Part shown: positions 18,980 through 28,129 of the stretch, piece by piece
Layout of the letters: each line of letters begins with the position of its first letter
Position numbering within the stretch: the first letter of the stretch is position 1
Source: Hyphomicrobiales bacterium
GTDB taxonomy: Bacteria > Pseudomonadota > Alphaproteobacteria > Rhizobiales > JAJFHB01
Direction: 5' to 3'
Assembly (NCBI GenBank): GCA_021775755.1
Contig: JAJFHE010000028.1
Location: forward strand, 1 to 56,623
Length of the DNA: 56,623 nt
Position numbers and translations under genes: made by a program
The notes under the pieces: generated by a model
What the model was told of the DNA's origin: nothing
The model's database searches: none
What the model saw: the letters and a program-made list of their open reading frames with translations, nothing else

Positions 18980-21664
18980 TCAACCGGCGGCGAGTTCGCC
19001 TAGCCGTTTCGATATTGCCGCAAGGGCGGCATCGGCCTGGGACCCGTCGGGGCCGCCGGCCTGCGCCATATCCGGGCGCCCGCCTCCACCCTTGCCGCCG
19101 AGCACTTCCGCACCGGCGCGCACCAGCTCCACCGCATCGAGTGTCGAGGTCAGATCGTCCGTTACCCCCACAACAACGCCGGCCTTGCCTTCATCGTTGA
19201 CACCGACAATGGCGACGACGCCCGATCCGATCTGGCGTTTGCCATCATCGGCGATGCCGCGCAGGTCCTTCGGGTTTACACCCTCCAGGGCGCGGGCCAT
19301 TAGTTTGATGCCGGCAACGTCGGAAACCGCAGCACCTGCGTCAGGCCCGCCGCCACCGACCGCGAGTTTCTTTTTCACATCCGCCAGCTCACGCTCCATA
19401 CGCCGCCGCTCGTCAAGCAGCACCTGAACGCGCGTTGCAACATCGTCGGGCGTTGTCTTAAGGATGTCGGCAAGGTCGCGGACGCGTTTGTCCTGCACCT
19501 CGAGATACTCAAGCGCGGTCTCCCCGGCAAGCGCCTCGATGCGGCGCACGCCGGCTGCCACGGCGCCTTCGCTCACCACCTTGATGAGACCGATGTCGCC
19601 GGTGCGCCGCACATGTGTACCACCGCACAGTTCCATCGAGTAGACCGGCGCGTTGCCACCCTGCCCGGTTCCGCCGGGCTGGCGCCCCATGGTCACTACC
19701 CGTACTTCATCGCCGTACTTCTCGCCGAACAATGCGACCGCGCCTTCTTCAATCGCGTCGTCGACACCCATGAGCCGGGTGACGACTTCATCGTTCTGCC
19801 ACACGATCTCGTTGGCGATCTCTTCGATGCGCGCGACCTCGTCGCCGGCAACGGAAACCGGGTGCGAGAAATCGAACCGCAGGCGCTCCGGTTCAACCAG
19901 CGACCCTTTCTGGGCGACATGTTCGCCAAGCGTCTGGCGCATCGCTTCGTGCAGGAGATGCGTGGCGGAGTGATGCACCCGCGCACCGGACCGGCGAGTG
20001 GGATCGACGCTCAGTTCAACCGCATCGCCGGTCTTCAGGGACCCTTCAACGAGCGTGCCGTGATGAACAAAGAGATCACCGAGCTTTTTCTGCGTGTCGC
20101 TCACTTCGAACCGTGCACCGTCCACGGTTCTGAGTTCACCGCGGTCCCCCACCTGGCCGCCCGATTCGCCGTAAAACGGGGTCTGGTTGACAATAATTGC
20201 AGCCTTTGCGCCGGCGTTGAGTGTGTCCGTTTCCGCACCGTCGGCGACCATGACCAACACAACACCCTCGGCATCCTCCGCGTCATAGCCAAGAAATTCG
20301 CTGGCGCCGGTCTTTTCACGGATACCGAACCAGATCTGCTCCGTCGCCGCATCGCCGGAGCCCGACCATGCCCTGCGGGCATCGGCGCGTTGTTTTTCCA
20401 TCGCAACATCGAAGGCGCTACGGTCCACCGCAATGCCGCGCGGCCTGAGTGCGTCTTCGGTGAGATCGTAGGGAAAGCCGAAGGTATCGTAGAGCTTGAA
20501 TGCGACATCGCCCGACAGGCTGTCACCGGAAGTCAGTCCGCCGGTTTCATCTTCGAGGATCTTGAGGCCGCGCGCCAGGGTCTGACGGAAGCGGTTCTCC
20601 TCAACCTTGAGCGTCTCCGTAATCATCGGCTCGGCGCGGTGAAGCTGCGGATAGGCCTGCCCCATTTCACGCACCAGCGCCGGCACAAGGCGCCACATCA
20701 AGGGGTCCTTGGCTCCGAGCAGATGCGCATGGCGCATAGCACGGCGCATAATGCGCCGCAGCACATATCCGCGTCCTTCATTTGACGGGGTTACACCGTC
20801 CGCGATCAAAAAACTGGTGGCCCGCAGATGATCGGCAATCACCCGATGGCTGGCGCCATGCTCTCCTGTAGCAGACGTGGACGTTGCCTCCTCCGAGGCA
20901 TGCATGAGCGCTTGAAAAAGATCCGTCTCATAGTTGTCATGGGTGCCTTGAAGGACCGCGGATATCCGCTCAAGCCCCATGCCCGTATCAATCGACGGCC
21001 TCGGCAGGTTGACCCGCTCGTCAAGCGTTACCTGCTCGTACTGCATGAACACTAGATTCCAGATCTCGATGAACCGGTCGCCATCCTCATCCGCACTTCC
21101 GGGAGGACCACCTGGGATGTGATCGCCGTGATCGAAAAATATTTCCGAACAAGGACCGCATGGGCCCGTGTCCCCCATCGACCAGAAATTATCGCTGGTG
21201 GGGATGCGCAGAATACGTTCATCCGGCAGACCGGCTATCTTGCCCCAGAGATCGAAAGCCTCGTCGTCTTCGGCATAAACGGTCACCAGCAGCTTTTCCC
21301 CCGGCAGGCCCAGTTCTTTGGTGACCAGATTCCACGCAAGTTCAATGGCGACATCCTTGAAGTAGTCGCCGAATGAAAAATTGCCGAGCATTTCAAAAAA
21401 CGTGTGATGGCGGGCCGTGTAGCCGACAATATCGAGATCGTTGTGTTTACCGCCCGCGCGCACGCATTTTTGTGAGGTTGCCGCGCGCGAGTAATCGCGC
21501 TTCTCGACGCCGGTAAAAACGTTCTTGAACTGCACCATGCCGGCATTGGTGAACATCAGTGTCGGATCGTTCAGCGGCACAAGCGGGCTCGATGGCACGG
21601 CCTCATGTCCATGTTTTGAAAAGTAGTCGAGGAAGGCGGATCTGATTTCGTTGACACTCGCCAT
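18980..21664 (-). CDS. alaS: alanyl-tRNA synthetase
   Basis: An 894-residue class II synthetase. It starts [21 protein letters not shown], then shows motif 1-3 regions ([34 protein letters not shown]), the editing-domain zinc motif [12 protein letters not shown] with ELCGGTHV, and the C-terminal DHHA1 domain containing [16 protein letters not shown]. The open frame extends 333 bases further up, but GGAAG before 21664 and the family N-terminus fix the start. It follows recA on the same strand with a terminator between, so it is probably a separate unit. Confidence 0.97.
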   Translation of the reverse strand: MASVNEIRSAFLDYFSKHGHEAVPSSPLVPLNDPTLMFTNAGMVQFKNVFTGVEKRDYSRAATSQKCVRAGGKHNDLDIVGYTARHHTFFEMLGNFSFGDYFKDVAIELAWNLVTKELGLPGEKLLVTVYAEDDEAFDLWGKIAGLPDERILRIPTSDNFWSMGDTGPCGPCSEIFFDHGDHIPGGPPGSADEDGDRFIEIWNLVFMQYEQVTLDERVNLPRPSIDTGMGLERISAVLQGTHDNYETDLFQALMHASEEATSTSATGEHGASHRVIADHLRATSFLIADGVTPSNEGRGYVLRRIMRRAMRHAHLLGAKDPLMWRLVPALVREMGQAYPQLHRAEPMITETLKVEENRFRQTLARGLKILEDETGGLTSGDSLSGDVAFKLYDTFGFPYDLTEDALRPRGIAVDRSAFDVAMEKQRADARRAWSGSGDAATEQIWFGIREKTGASEFLGYDAEDAEGVVLVMVADGAETDTLNAGAKAAIIVNQTPFYGESGGQVGDRGELRTVDGARFEVSDTQKKLGDLFVHHGTLVEGSLKTGDAVELSVDPTRRSGARVHHSATHLLHEAMRQTLGEHVAQKGSLVEPERLRFDFSHPVSVAGDEVARIEEIANEIVWQNDEVVTRLMGVDDAIEEGAVALFGEKYGDEVRVVTMGRQPGGTGQGGNAPVYSMELCGGTHVRRTGDIGLIKVVSEGAVAAGVRRIEALAGETALEYLEVQDKRVRDLADILKTTPDDVATRVQVLLDERRRMERELADVKKKLAVGGGGPDAGAAVSDVAGIKLMARALEGVNPKDLRGIADDGKRQIGSGVVAIVGVNDEGKAGVVVGVTDDLTSTLDAVELVRAGAEVLGGKGGGGRPDMAQAGGPDGSQADAALAAISKRLGELAAG

Positions 21665-21861
21665 TTTGGCTTCCATCGGTTGCCGGCGTCTGGTTAGGGC
21701 CCGGACCGTGCAGGATCCGCCACGCCACATCGCCGAATGTGTAGATGTCGTGCACGCTTTTACAGCCAAGGCCGCCGCGCTGTCCACAGGTCCGGCTGCG
21801 TGCAGGGCCACTCTTTGGGTGTGATGACAGGCGCCTCTTCCGGCGCGGCAGGGCCCGGATG

Positions 21862-21896
21862 CAAAAATGGCGCCCCGGGGGCATGGGGGCGCCATT
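21862..21896 (-). terminator. rho-independent terminator downstream of recA
   Basis: On the minus strand, a perfect 11-bp stem AATGGCGCCCC/GGGGCGCCATT closes a 9-base loop and runs straight into TTTTTG. It lies about 165 bases past the recA stop and 200 upstream of alaS. The rest of the 397-base recA-alaS spacer holds smaller GC hairpins and no convincing gene. Confidence 0.75.
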
Positions 21897-22061
21897 GCTT
21901 TGCGGCCGCATTTCCACCGGCCCGGAGGGGTGTGGGGCCGGGGAACCGGGATCGCTTCGCCGGCCCGTCCAAGGGCGCACCCAGAAGGAGTGCACACTTA
22001 GGATTGTTACCGCAGGTCCGGAAAAGCGAAATTCTTAAAGGGTCGGACGCCGGACACGCTG

Positions 22062-23168
22062 TTACTCGCTCGCGGCCTCCGCCAGGTCTTCGCCGTCACC
22101 CTTTTCCTCATCGACGGCGGGCGCCGGGTCGAGGAGCTGTTCGGCGAGCAGGCCCGCATTCTGGCGGATCTGATGCTCGATACGATCGGCCATATCGGTA
22201 TTCTCGCGCAAAAACTGCTTGGCGTTCTCACGCCCCTGCCCGATCCTCTCGCTGTCATAGGAATACCACGAGCCCGACTTCTCAACGATGTTAGCCGCGA
22301 CGCCAAGGTCGATAAGCTCGCCCATCTTGGAAATGCCCTCGCCATAGATGATATCGAACTCAACCTGCTTGAAGGGCGGCGCCACCTTGTTCTTGACCAC
22401 TTTGACGCGGGTCTGGTTGCCGACGATCTCGTCGCGGTCCTTGATGGCGCCGATGCGGCGGATGTCGAGACGCACGGACGAATAGAACTTGAGCGCGTTG
22501 CCGCCGGTCGTGGTTTCCGGCGAGCCGAACATAACGCCGATCTTCATACGGATCTGGTTGATGAAGATCACCATCGTGTTCGATTTGGAAATCGACGCGG
22601 TGAGCTTGCGCAGGGCCTGGCTCATGAGGCGCGCCTGAAGGCCCGGCAGGCTGTCGCCCATCTCACCTTCAAGTTCGGCGCGCGGTGTCAGTGCCGCAAC
22701 CGAATCGATGACCAGCACGTCCACTGCGCCCGAGCGCACCAGGGTGTCGGCGATTTCGAGTGCCTGTTCGCCGGTATCGGGCTGAGAGATGAGCAATTCG
22801 TCGAGATTGACGCCAAGCTTGCGCGCATAGATCGGATCGAGCGCGTGTTCGGCATCGATAAAGGCGCAGATGCCTTCCGTTTTCTGCGCTTCGGCAATGG
22901 TGTGCAGCGCCAGTGTCGTCTTGCCGGAACTCTCCGGCCCGTAGATTTCGATCACCCGGCCTCTCGGCAGCCCGCCGATGCCAAGCGCAATGTCAAGCCC
23001 CAGCGATCCGGTCGATACCGTGGCGATCTCGACCACCTGCTCGTTCTTGCCGAGCTTCATGATCGAGCCCTTGCCGAAGGCCCGTTCGATCTGGCTCAGT
23101 GCCGCATCAAGTGCTTTGGTTTTATCCATGGAATCGTTCTCGACCAGACGGAGTGAATTTTGCGACAT
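22062..23168 (-). CDS. recA: recombinase RecA
   Basis: A 368-residue RecA, the strand-exchange protein and SOS co-protease. Walker [28 protein letters not shown] with loop L1, the [26 protein letters not shown] stretch with loop L2, and an acidic C-terminal tail are all present. The ATG at 23168 is preferred over 23177 because AAGGA sits eight to nine bases before it and abuts the other. A GTTC-N7-GTTC box about 120 bases upstream indicates LexA control. Confidence 0.98.
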   Translation of the reverse strand: MSQNSLRLVENDSMDKTKALDAALSQIERAFGKGSIMKLGKNEQVVEIATVSTGSLGLDIALGIGGLPRGRVIEIYGPESSGKTTLALHTIAEAQKTEGICAFIDAEHALDPIYARKLGVNLDELLISQPDTGEQALEIADTLVRSGAVDVLVIDSVAALTPRAELEGEMGDSLPGLQARLMSQALRKLTASISKSNTMVIFINQIRMKIGVMFGSPETTTGGNALKFYSSVRLDIRRIGAIKDRDEIVGNQTRVKVVKNKVAPPFKQVEFDIIYGEGISKMGELIDLGVAANIVEKSGSWYSYDSERIGQGRENAKQFLRENTDMADRIEHQIRQNAGLLAEQLLDPAPAVDEEKGDGEDLAEAASE

Positions 23169-23288
23169 CGGGCACATTCCTTATTTCACATGGGGTACGC
23201 GGTTGCAATTGACATCGGTTGTACCACTTTTGTTCTCATTGGCAAGGTAATTTTTAAGATGCTGATATTACATCTTTAATTGCCGCAT

Positions 23289-23303
23289 GTTCTATGGATG
23301 TTC
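23289..23303 (-). promoter_or_regulatory. alphaproteobacterial SOS (LexA) box upstream of recA
   Basis: The direct repeat GTTC-TATGGAT-GTTC exactly matches the alphaproteobacterial LexA operator GTTC-N7-GTTC. It lies 121 bases before the recA start, with no other gene start in the spacer, so recA is the target. A 6-bp inverted repeat (AAGATG/CATCTT, 23256-23276) lies between box and gene. Confidence 0.8.
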
Positions 23304-23397
23304 CGAGGTTTCTTGAGACGTGGCTGGTGTGCGGTAACGAGCCTGCCACCATTTGGACTGACTGGCGATTCCCTCTCAAACAGCGCGGTCAATCGCG

Positions 23398-24156
23398 CTA
23401 AGCAGCCTTTGCCGGGCACGCGTTGACGGCCTTGCGGAAGGCGTTCTCACCCGGCGTTTCGAGCAGCACCAGAAAACGGCCGAGATCGGTGTCGTTGATG
23501 CGAACCGGCGAAGGTCCACCGGCGTTCAACCTCTTTGAAATTGCTGTGTTCAGCGTGTTCTCAAATTGTGTACGCTCCTTTGCGCTGGCCTCTTTCAGCT
23601 TGCGCACCGGTTCCATGATGCCGGCCACCGTTGCCTGCAGGTCACGGTTCTGCAGAAGATGCTGCAGCGTAAGGTCCATACCCGCGGCCGAGCCGACGCG
23701 CGTGTAACACTCAAAAATCCTGTTCACGGCCCCGGCGGCCGACCAGGTTTCGAGATATTCGATCACGCCATCGACAAAGCACCAGATCCACTCGCGCCCA
23801 CCTTCCGCAATCTGATGCGCAAACACCCGTGTTGCCGTATCGCCACAATAGGCAGTGATGGCGAAGCGTGCGAAACGGCGGTTTTCGAACGCCTCAAACG
23901 ATCTCGTCTGGTGAATTTTGGCACAATCCGCATAGCCCTGCGCGTAGATCCTGAACAGGTCGGGCAGTGTGGAAAGGAGTTCGAGAACGTGATCGATTTC
24001 AGCGGCGTTGAGCTCACCATTGTGATGCTCGCATGCTTCAAGCAAGGCGGCACGGACGGCAGAGATTGTGCGTCCGCCAACGGCGGAACAGATATGCGGG
24101 CCGCTCAACGGCGCATCGCGCCCGGCCTTACCCGATGGTTTGGAGTGTGTGGTCAT
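23398..24156 (-). CDS. uncharacterised soluble helical protein
   Basis: A 252-residue protein I do not recognise. It has no signal peptide or membrane helix. The predicted content is mostly helical, with a central Cys/Trp-containing region (GGREWIWCFVDGVIEYLE, about residues 120-137) and a Lys/Glu-rich stretch near 180-200 that may be a coiled coil. It ends NACPAKAA. A good GAGGGG precedes the start. It is the gene upstream of recA on the same strand, but the recA promoter region separates them. No function is proposed. Confidence 0.7.
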   Translation of the reverse strand: MTTHSKPSGKAGRDAPLSGPHICSAVGGRTISAVRAALLEACEHHNGELNAAEIDHVLELLSTLPDLFRIYAQGYADCAKIHQTRSFEAFENRRFARFAITAYCGDTATRVFAHQIAEGGREWIWCFVDGVIEYLETWSAAGAVNRIFECYTRVGSAAGMDLTLQHLLQNRDLQATVAGIMEPVRKLKEASAKERTQFENTLNTAISKRLNAGGPSPVRINDTDLGRFLVLLETPGENAFRKAVNACPAKAA

Positions 24157-24263
24157 GATTGCCCCCTCAATTTGAGAGACACCACCCTACCACTTGAAGT
24201 TTAATAAACCCTCGACGCTACCTTCACGATAAGAACAGCAAAAAACCTAACAAAATTAGTTCG

Positions 24264-24554
24264 CTAGCGCATGATATGCATGCCCTGCCCGAACGCAAAG
24301 TCACGCGGATAGGGACCGTAGCGCAGGTGCGAGCGCGGGTTGGGGCAGTGTTCGGCGTTGTAGAAGCCACGATAGCAGTGTTCGCGCGCGTAATAGGCTC
24401 GGCGGCGCTGATTGCCCCGGTCAATCGTCTCAAACCCGTGACCTGAAGCAACGTTGTTACCGCGCCGCCGTTCATCGGCCGATGCATCGGTTGTCAGTGC
24501 CCCGGCAACCAGTGCCGACGCGAACACCAAAAGGCCTGCCTTGATCATTGTCAT
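24264..24554 (-). CDS. small exported protein of unknown function
   Basis: A 96-residue protein with an N-terminal signal peptide (MTMIKAGLLVFASALVAGALTTDASA, likely cleaved after DASA). The mature part is basic and Tyr/Arg-rich with two cysteines (about C60 and C69). I place the start at 24554 because GGGAG then sits seven bases away; the ATG at 24560 abuts it. It resembles the many short Arg/Tyr/Cys secreted proteins of Rhizobiales, but I cannot name a family. Confidence 0.65.
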   Translation of the reverse strand: MTMIKAGLLVFASALVAGALTTDASADERRRGNNVASGHGFETIDRGNQRRRAYYAREHCYRGFYNAEHCPNPRSHLRYGPYPRDFAFGQGMHIMR

Positions 24555-24622
24555 GGCCATTCTCCCGTGAAGGCGCCCCGCCTCGCGACGGTATTATAAG
24601 GCAGACGCCCGCTCACAGGCAA

Positions 24623-25978
24623 TTACGCCGCCCCGCGGTCCGCATCAAGAACCTGCTCCACCGCCCGGGCGAGTGAAAACAGGTTCTCATCGTCGCCATG
24701 TTCGCCCATGAGCATCAGCCCGACCGGCGCGCTGCCGGGCTCGTGGCAAGGCAGAGATATGGCGCAGCGGTCGAGAAAGTTGCCGACCGACGTATTGCGC
24801 AGAATGAGGAAATTGAGACGCAGGTACTCCTCATCCGCCTCGAAGGCGGCAAGCGGTGGCGCGGCGACCGCAACGGACGGCAGAAGCAGCGCATCGTAGG
24901 CGGCGCTCACCTCGTCCGCGGCATCGATCAGGCGGCCGCGCGCGTCCATGAGACCGATATAGTCCGCAGCACTCTGGTTTTCGCCCATGAGGATGCGGCT
25001 GCCGACGCGGTGGTCATACTTGTCGAAGCTCTCCGCAAGCATGTCCTTGTGCCAGGCATGCGCCTCCGCCGCCGCAAGCCCGCCCTTGGAGTTGATCTGC
25101 GGCAGCTCGCCGAGTGCCTCGATTTCAACCTCTTCGACAATTGCGCCCGCAGCGGAAAGCGCCGATAGCGATTTCGCATAGGCGCGCGCCACGTCGTCAT
25201 CGAGATCGTTCATGACCAGGGTCTGCAGGGCACCGAAGCGCAGACCCTTGACGCCGCGCGGCGCGATGGCGCCGCTCCAGTCCTGCGCCATGATGGCATC
25301 GGCGGCGGCGCAGCACGACACGGACCGCCCGAGCGGGCCCACTGAATCGAGCGAGAACGCAAGCGGATAAACCCCTTCCGTCGGCACCCGCCACGCGGTC
25401 GGCTTATATCCGACAATGCCGTTGAACGCCGCCGGGATGCGGCACGAACCGCCTGTATCGGTGCCAAGCGCAATACCCGCCATATCGTCGGTAATGGAGA
25501 TGGCGGCCCCCGACGACGACCCGCCGGGCACACGTTTGGCGGCACGGTCATAAGGGTTCGCGGGCATTCCGTAATGCGGGTTGGCGCCAACGCCCGAGAA
25601 CGCGAATTCGGTCATGTTGGTACGGCCCATCTGTACGAACCCGGCAGCCCGCATACGCGCCACCGCGGGGCAGTCCGCAACCGCGGCATCGGCACCGTCA
25701 AGTATCGCGGATCCGGCCCGCGTGACCTCGCCGGCCACATCGAACAGGTCCTTGTAGGATGCCGGAACACCTGCAAACGGCGACGGCACACGGCCGCGCG
25801 TCCGTAACGTGTCCATGTAATCCGCATCGGCGCGAGCGGTTTCCGCGTTCACCGATATGAACGCCCGCGCCCCCTCGCCCGCGGGATCCTCGATACGTTC
25901 AAGACAACCTTCGACAAGGTCGCGGGCCTTCACGCGCCCATCTGCCAGATCGGCCGCCAGATCCAATAGCCGCTTCAT
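24623..25978 (-). CDS. amidase-signature family amidase
   Basis: A 451-residue amidase-signature enzyme. The Ser-cisSer-Lys triad is readable: K76 in ASYKDLFDV, S154 in the GGSSSG loop and nucleophile S178 in GTDTGGSCRIPAAF, with the 24-residue serine spacing known from fatty-acid amide hydrolase. It lacks the C-terminal domain of allophanate hydrolase, and with no gatB/gatC adjacent it is unlikely to be GatA. The substrate is unknown. It follows the EamA transporter gene by about 110 bases on the same strand, so the pair may handle one amide compound (inference). Confidence 0.88.
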   Translation of the reverse strand: MKRLLDLAADLADGRVKARDLVEGCLERIEDPAGEGARAFISVNAETARADADYMDTLRTRGRVPSPFAGVPASYKDLFDVAGEVTRAGSAILDGADAAVADCPAVARMRAAGFVQMGRTNMTEFAFSGVGANPHYGMPANPYDRAAKRVPGGSSSGAAISITDDMAGIALGTDTGGSCRIPAAFNGIVGYKPTAWRVPTEGVYPLAFSLDSVGPLGRSVSCCAAADAIMAQDWSGAIAPRGVKGLRFGALQTLVMNDLDDDVARAYAKSLSALSAAGAIVEEVEIEALGELPQINSKGGLAAAEAHAWHKDMLAESFDKYDHRVGSRILMGENQSAADYIGLMDARGRLIDAADEVSAAYDALLLPSVAVAAPPLAAFEADEEYLRLNFLILRNTSVGNFLDRCAISLPCHEPGSAPVGLMLMGEHGDDENLFSLARAVEQVLDADRGAA

Positions 25979-26030
25979 GTCTTATCCCTTTGTTGCTGCC
26001 GCGGGTGCCGGACCCCTGCCCTTCCGGCCC

Positions 26031-26075
26031 GTCTGACATCACAGCGTCTGACATCACAGCGTCTGATATCACAGG
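26031..26075. repeat. three 15-bp tandem repeats
   Basis: GTCTGACATCACAGC occurs twice perfectly and a third time with two changes (26031-26045, 26046-26060, 26061-26075). The array lies between the EamA transporter stop and the amidase start. It is most likely slippage; a regulatory role is not excluded. Confidence 0.85.
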
Positions 26076-26087
26076 GTGCAGGCCCTG

Positions 26088-26999
26088 TCACAGCGCCGCT
26101 CTTGCGGCGGCGCGCCCGCACCACATGTCGCGCAATGGCTCGGCAATACCGGCCGATGTGATGAGAACGATGCCGGCGATTTCGCGCAGGCCGAACGGTT
26201 CGCCGGCCCACAACAGCGCCGCCACCGTGCCTACGCTGATCTCCGTCATAAAGAGCAGCCCCACCGTACCCGGGTTGAGCTTGGTGGCGCCGTAGATCGC
26301 CGCAAGCACGCCCGGTATGACGATGAAAACGGCAACGGGTACGAGCCACACAACCGGTGACAACAGCGCGTCGCGCTGCGGCGGTTCGACACCAAAACTC
26401 CACGCCAGACAGGCCGTGGCGATGGCCATCGCCGTGACCCAGATGAAATAGGCGCCGCCGAGTTCCCCAACCTGCACGTCGCGCTCCATGAGCAGCAGCA
26501 AAGACGTAACGGCCCACAGCATGCCGCCGGTCAGCGCCATCCAGTCGCCGGAATATCTCGGCCACGGAATTCCCGTTTCAAGTTCGAAAATGATCAGGGC
26601 GCCAAACACACCGAAACAGATCGACAGCACCCTTATCGGCGTGATCGGGTCGCCGAGAAAAAGCCGCGCCAGTATGAAACCCCAGATCGGCGTGAGGTAG
26701 TAGAGAAACATGGCGCGCACGACTTCGGTATAGAGAAAAGCCGAGGCGTAGAGCACCATGCCAGCGGCGAAAAACGCCATGGCGATCTGCTGGCGGACCG
26801 GCATTGTGAACACGCCGCGCCAACGTATCGCGATGAACGGGCACAGAACGGCGAGCGGCACGGCGTAAAACATCACCGTCGCCCACGGCCCTTCGAACCC
26901 GAGGGACGAGAGGATGCGCAACGGGATCCAGAACAGGCCCCAGACGAACCCGGAAAACACACACGCCCACTTCGCCAGCGCCAGACTGTTCTGTTTCAT
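26088..26999 (-). CDS. EamA-family (DMT superfamily) transporter
   Basis: A 303-residue inner-membrane protein with ten predicted helices arranged as two EamA repeats of about 140 residues, the drug/metabolite exporter fold. Conserved-type features are the first-repeat FVWGLFWIP segment, LTPIWGFILARLFLGDPITPIRVLSI and the second-repeat FMTEISVGTVAALLWAGEPFG. The ATG at 26999 is favoured over the in-frame TTG at 27032. The substrate is unknown. It is probably co-transcribed with the downstream amidase. Confidence 0.85.
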   Translation of the reverse strand: MKQNSLALAKWACVFSGFVWGLFWIPLRILSSLGFEGPWATVMFYAVPLAVLCPFIAIRWRGVFTMPVRQQIAMAFFAAGMVLYASAFLYTEVVRAMFLYYLTPIWGFILARLFLGDPITPIRVLSICFGVFGALIIFELETGIPWPRYSGDWMALTGGMLWAVTSLLLLMERDVQVGELGGAYFIWVTAMAIATACLAWSFGVEPPQRDALLSPVVWLVPVAVFIVIPGVLAAIYGATKLNPGTVGLLFMTEISVGTVAALLWAGEPFGLREIAGIVLITSAGIAEPLRDMWCGRAAARAAL

Positions 27000-27361
27000 G
27001 GATGGGTCCGATTGATGCCCGAAGACCGCCAATGCCTACGCCAAATGCCGGCCCGGCTCAACCATGCGTGCACGCAAACCCGGCACATCCGGCTGTGTCC
27101 ATTGCGCGCCAGTCCGTGTCGTTGACCACTGCATCAATCACGTTGAGTTCATTTCTGAACGCCCGCCTGAAGTGCTTATTCTCGTCAGCTATTGAAGAAC
27201 ACGACTAGGCAACTCCGAAGCCGCCGCCTTCCGCACTCGCCATTTCGCCCCTGCGCAGGTTTCGGTGAGTTCCAGTTTGCGGTCGCCGCGTTTCGCCTCG
27301 TGGATCAGCAAAACTCCTGGACGCCAACTTCGCGTGATCCCAACATGAAGGAGAAATCTCA
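27000..27361. other. intergenic, divergent promoters expected
   Basis: Spacer between the divergent EamA transporter and a small exported protein. The short frames in it look random in composition, and I see no RNA gene or clear motif. The last 20 bases carry the AAGGAG of the next gene. Confidence 0.4.
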
Positions 27362-27685
27362 ATGGATATGGCCACTAAGGGTGCCAGGATGTGGGCCCTG
27401 GTTGGAGCCTTGATTGTTATGCAATCGGGTGCGGCATTGGCTGACTCATACATTTTGCGGTTTGACGGTGTTAAGTGCGAAAGATCGAGCCGGAGCATTC
27501 CCGATTTGAGGTCTTATCTCGCTAGCAACAAATTGTGCACGCACTTGAACCCGATCCAAGGTGGAGTAGGCGAGTACCTCTATTTTAGTGGAATGTGCAA
27601 TTTGGACTCAGACGGCTATCAGTCGTTCGAATTCTTCGAGAATCTGACACACTGCAAGGGCGTTCTCAGCGATATGGGCTTTTAG
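27362..27685 (+). CDS. small exported cysteine-containing protein
   Basis: A 107-residue protein preceded by AAGGAG at good spacing. A signal peptide runs to about residue 28 (cleavage after ALA). The mature part of about 80 residues has four cysteines (KCERS, KLCTH, GMCNL, THCKG), a number compatible with two disulfides. No family is recognised. Its codon use is less GC-biased at third positions than its neighbours, with many T-ending codons, which may mark recent acquisition. It is flanked on both sides by more than 300 bases without genes. Confidence 0.65.
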   Translation: MDMATKGARMWALVGALIVMQSGAALADSYILRFDGVKCERSSRSIPDLRSYLASNKLCTHLNPIQGGVGEYLYFSGMCNLDSDGYQSFEFFENLTHCKGVLSDMGF

Positions 27686-28129
27686 CAGATTCCAATCCCG
27701 TTCGATTTTCGGCGCGCCCCACGGCGCCGGCAAAACCGTCAATACCGGATGTGAGGTATCCATCTTCCCGGTAGAGAACCGGAAAGAAGCGCTCGTTCAT
27801 CCCATCGTCCTCAAACCGCCGGCAACGTCCATTAATCGGGCCGATACCCTGTGCGAGCCCCTGTGGTCTGAAACAGACGTCCGCAGGCATGGCATGCAAT
27901 ACGAGGGCGCGGCAGGGGCGGTTCCGTTACCCGGGCCGGAGCCGTACCTCATCCAACCGTGATGGATCGATCCGGTCTCCGCTAGATCGCTACCTCACGA
28001 TACGCACTCGGTAGAGTCATACACAGACACCGCATTGTGGCTAACGCTTTGCGGTGCGGCTGCGATTGACGCAGCCGTCAGCAAAACATCGTGGAAGAAG
28101 GCGGCACACACCGATCGGCACGGATCGCC
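27686..28129. other. intergenic with a stem-loop after the caspase gene
   Basis: A minus-strand frame of 77 codons (27666-27899) has no ribosome site I trust and overlaps the preceding gene, so I do not call it. An 8-bp perfect stem CGGCTGCG/CGCAGCCG with a 5-base loop (28057-28077) lies about 50 bases beyond the caspase gene stop and may end its transcript, though no T-run follows. The rest shows nothing. Confidence 0.45.

Noticed and set aside
27666-27899. 77-codon minus-strand frame after the four-cysteine protein
   Set aside because: No ribosome site, overlaps the previous gene, and no recognisable pattern; kept only as a note in the intergenic entry.
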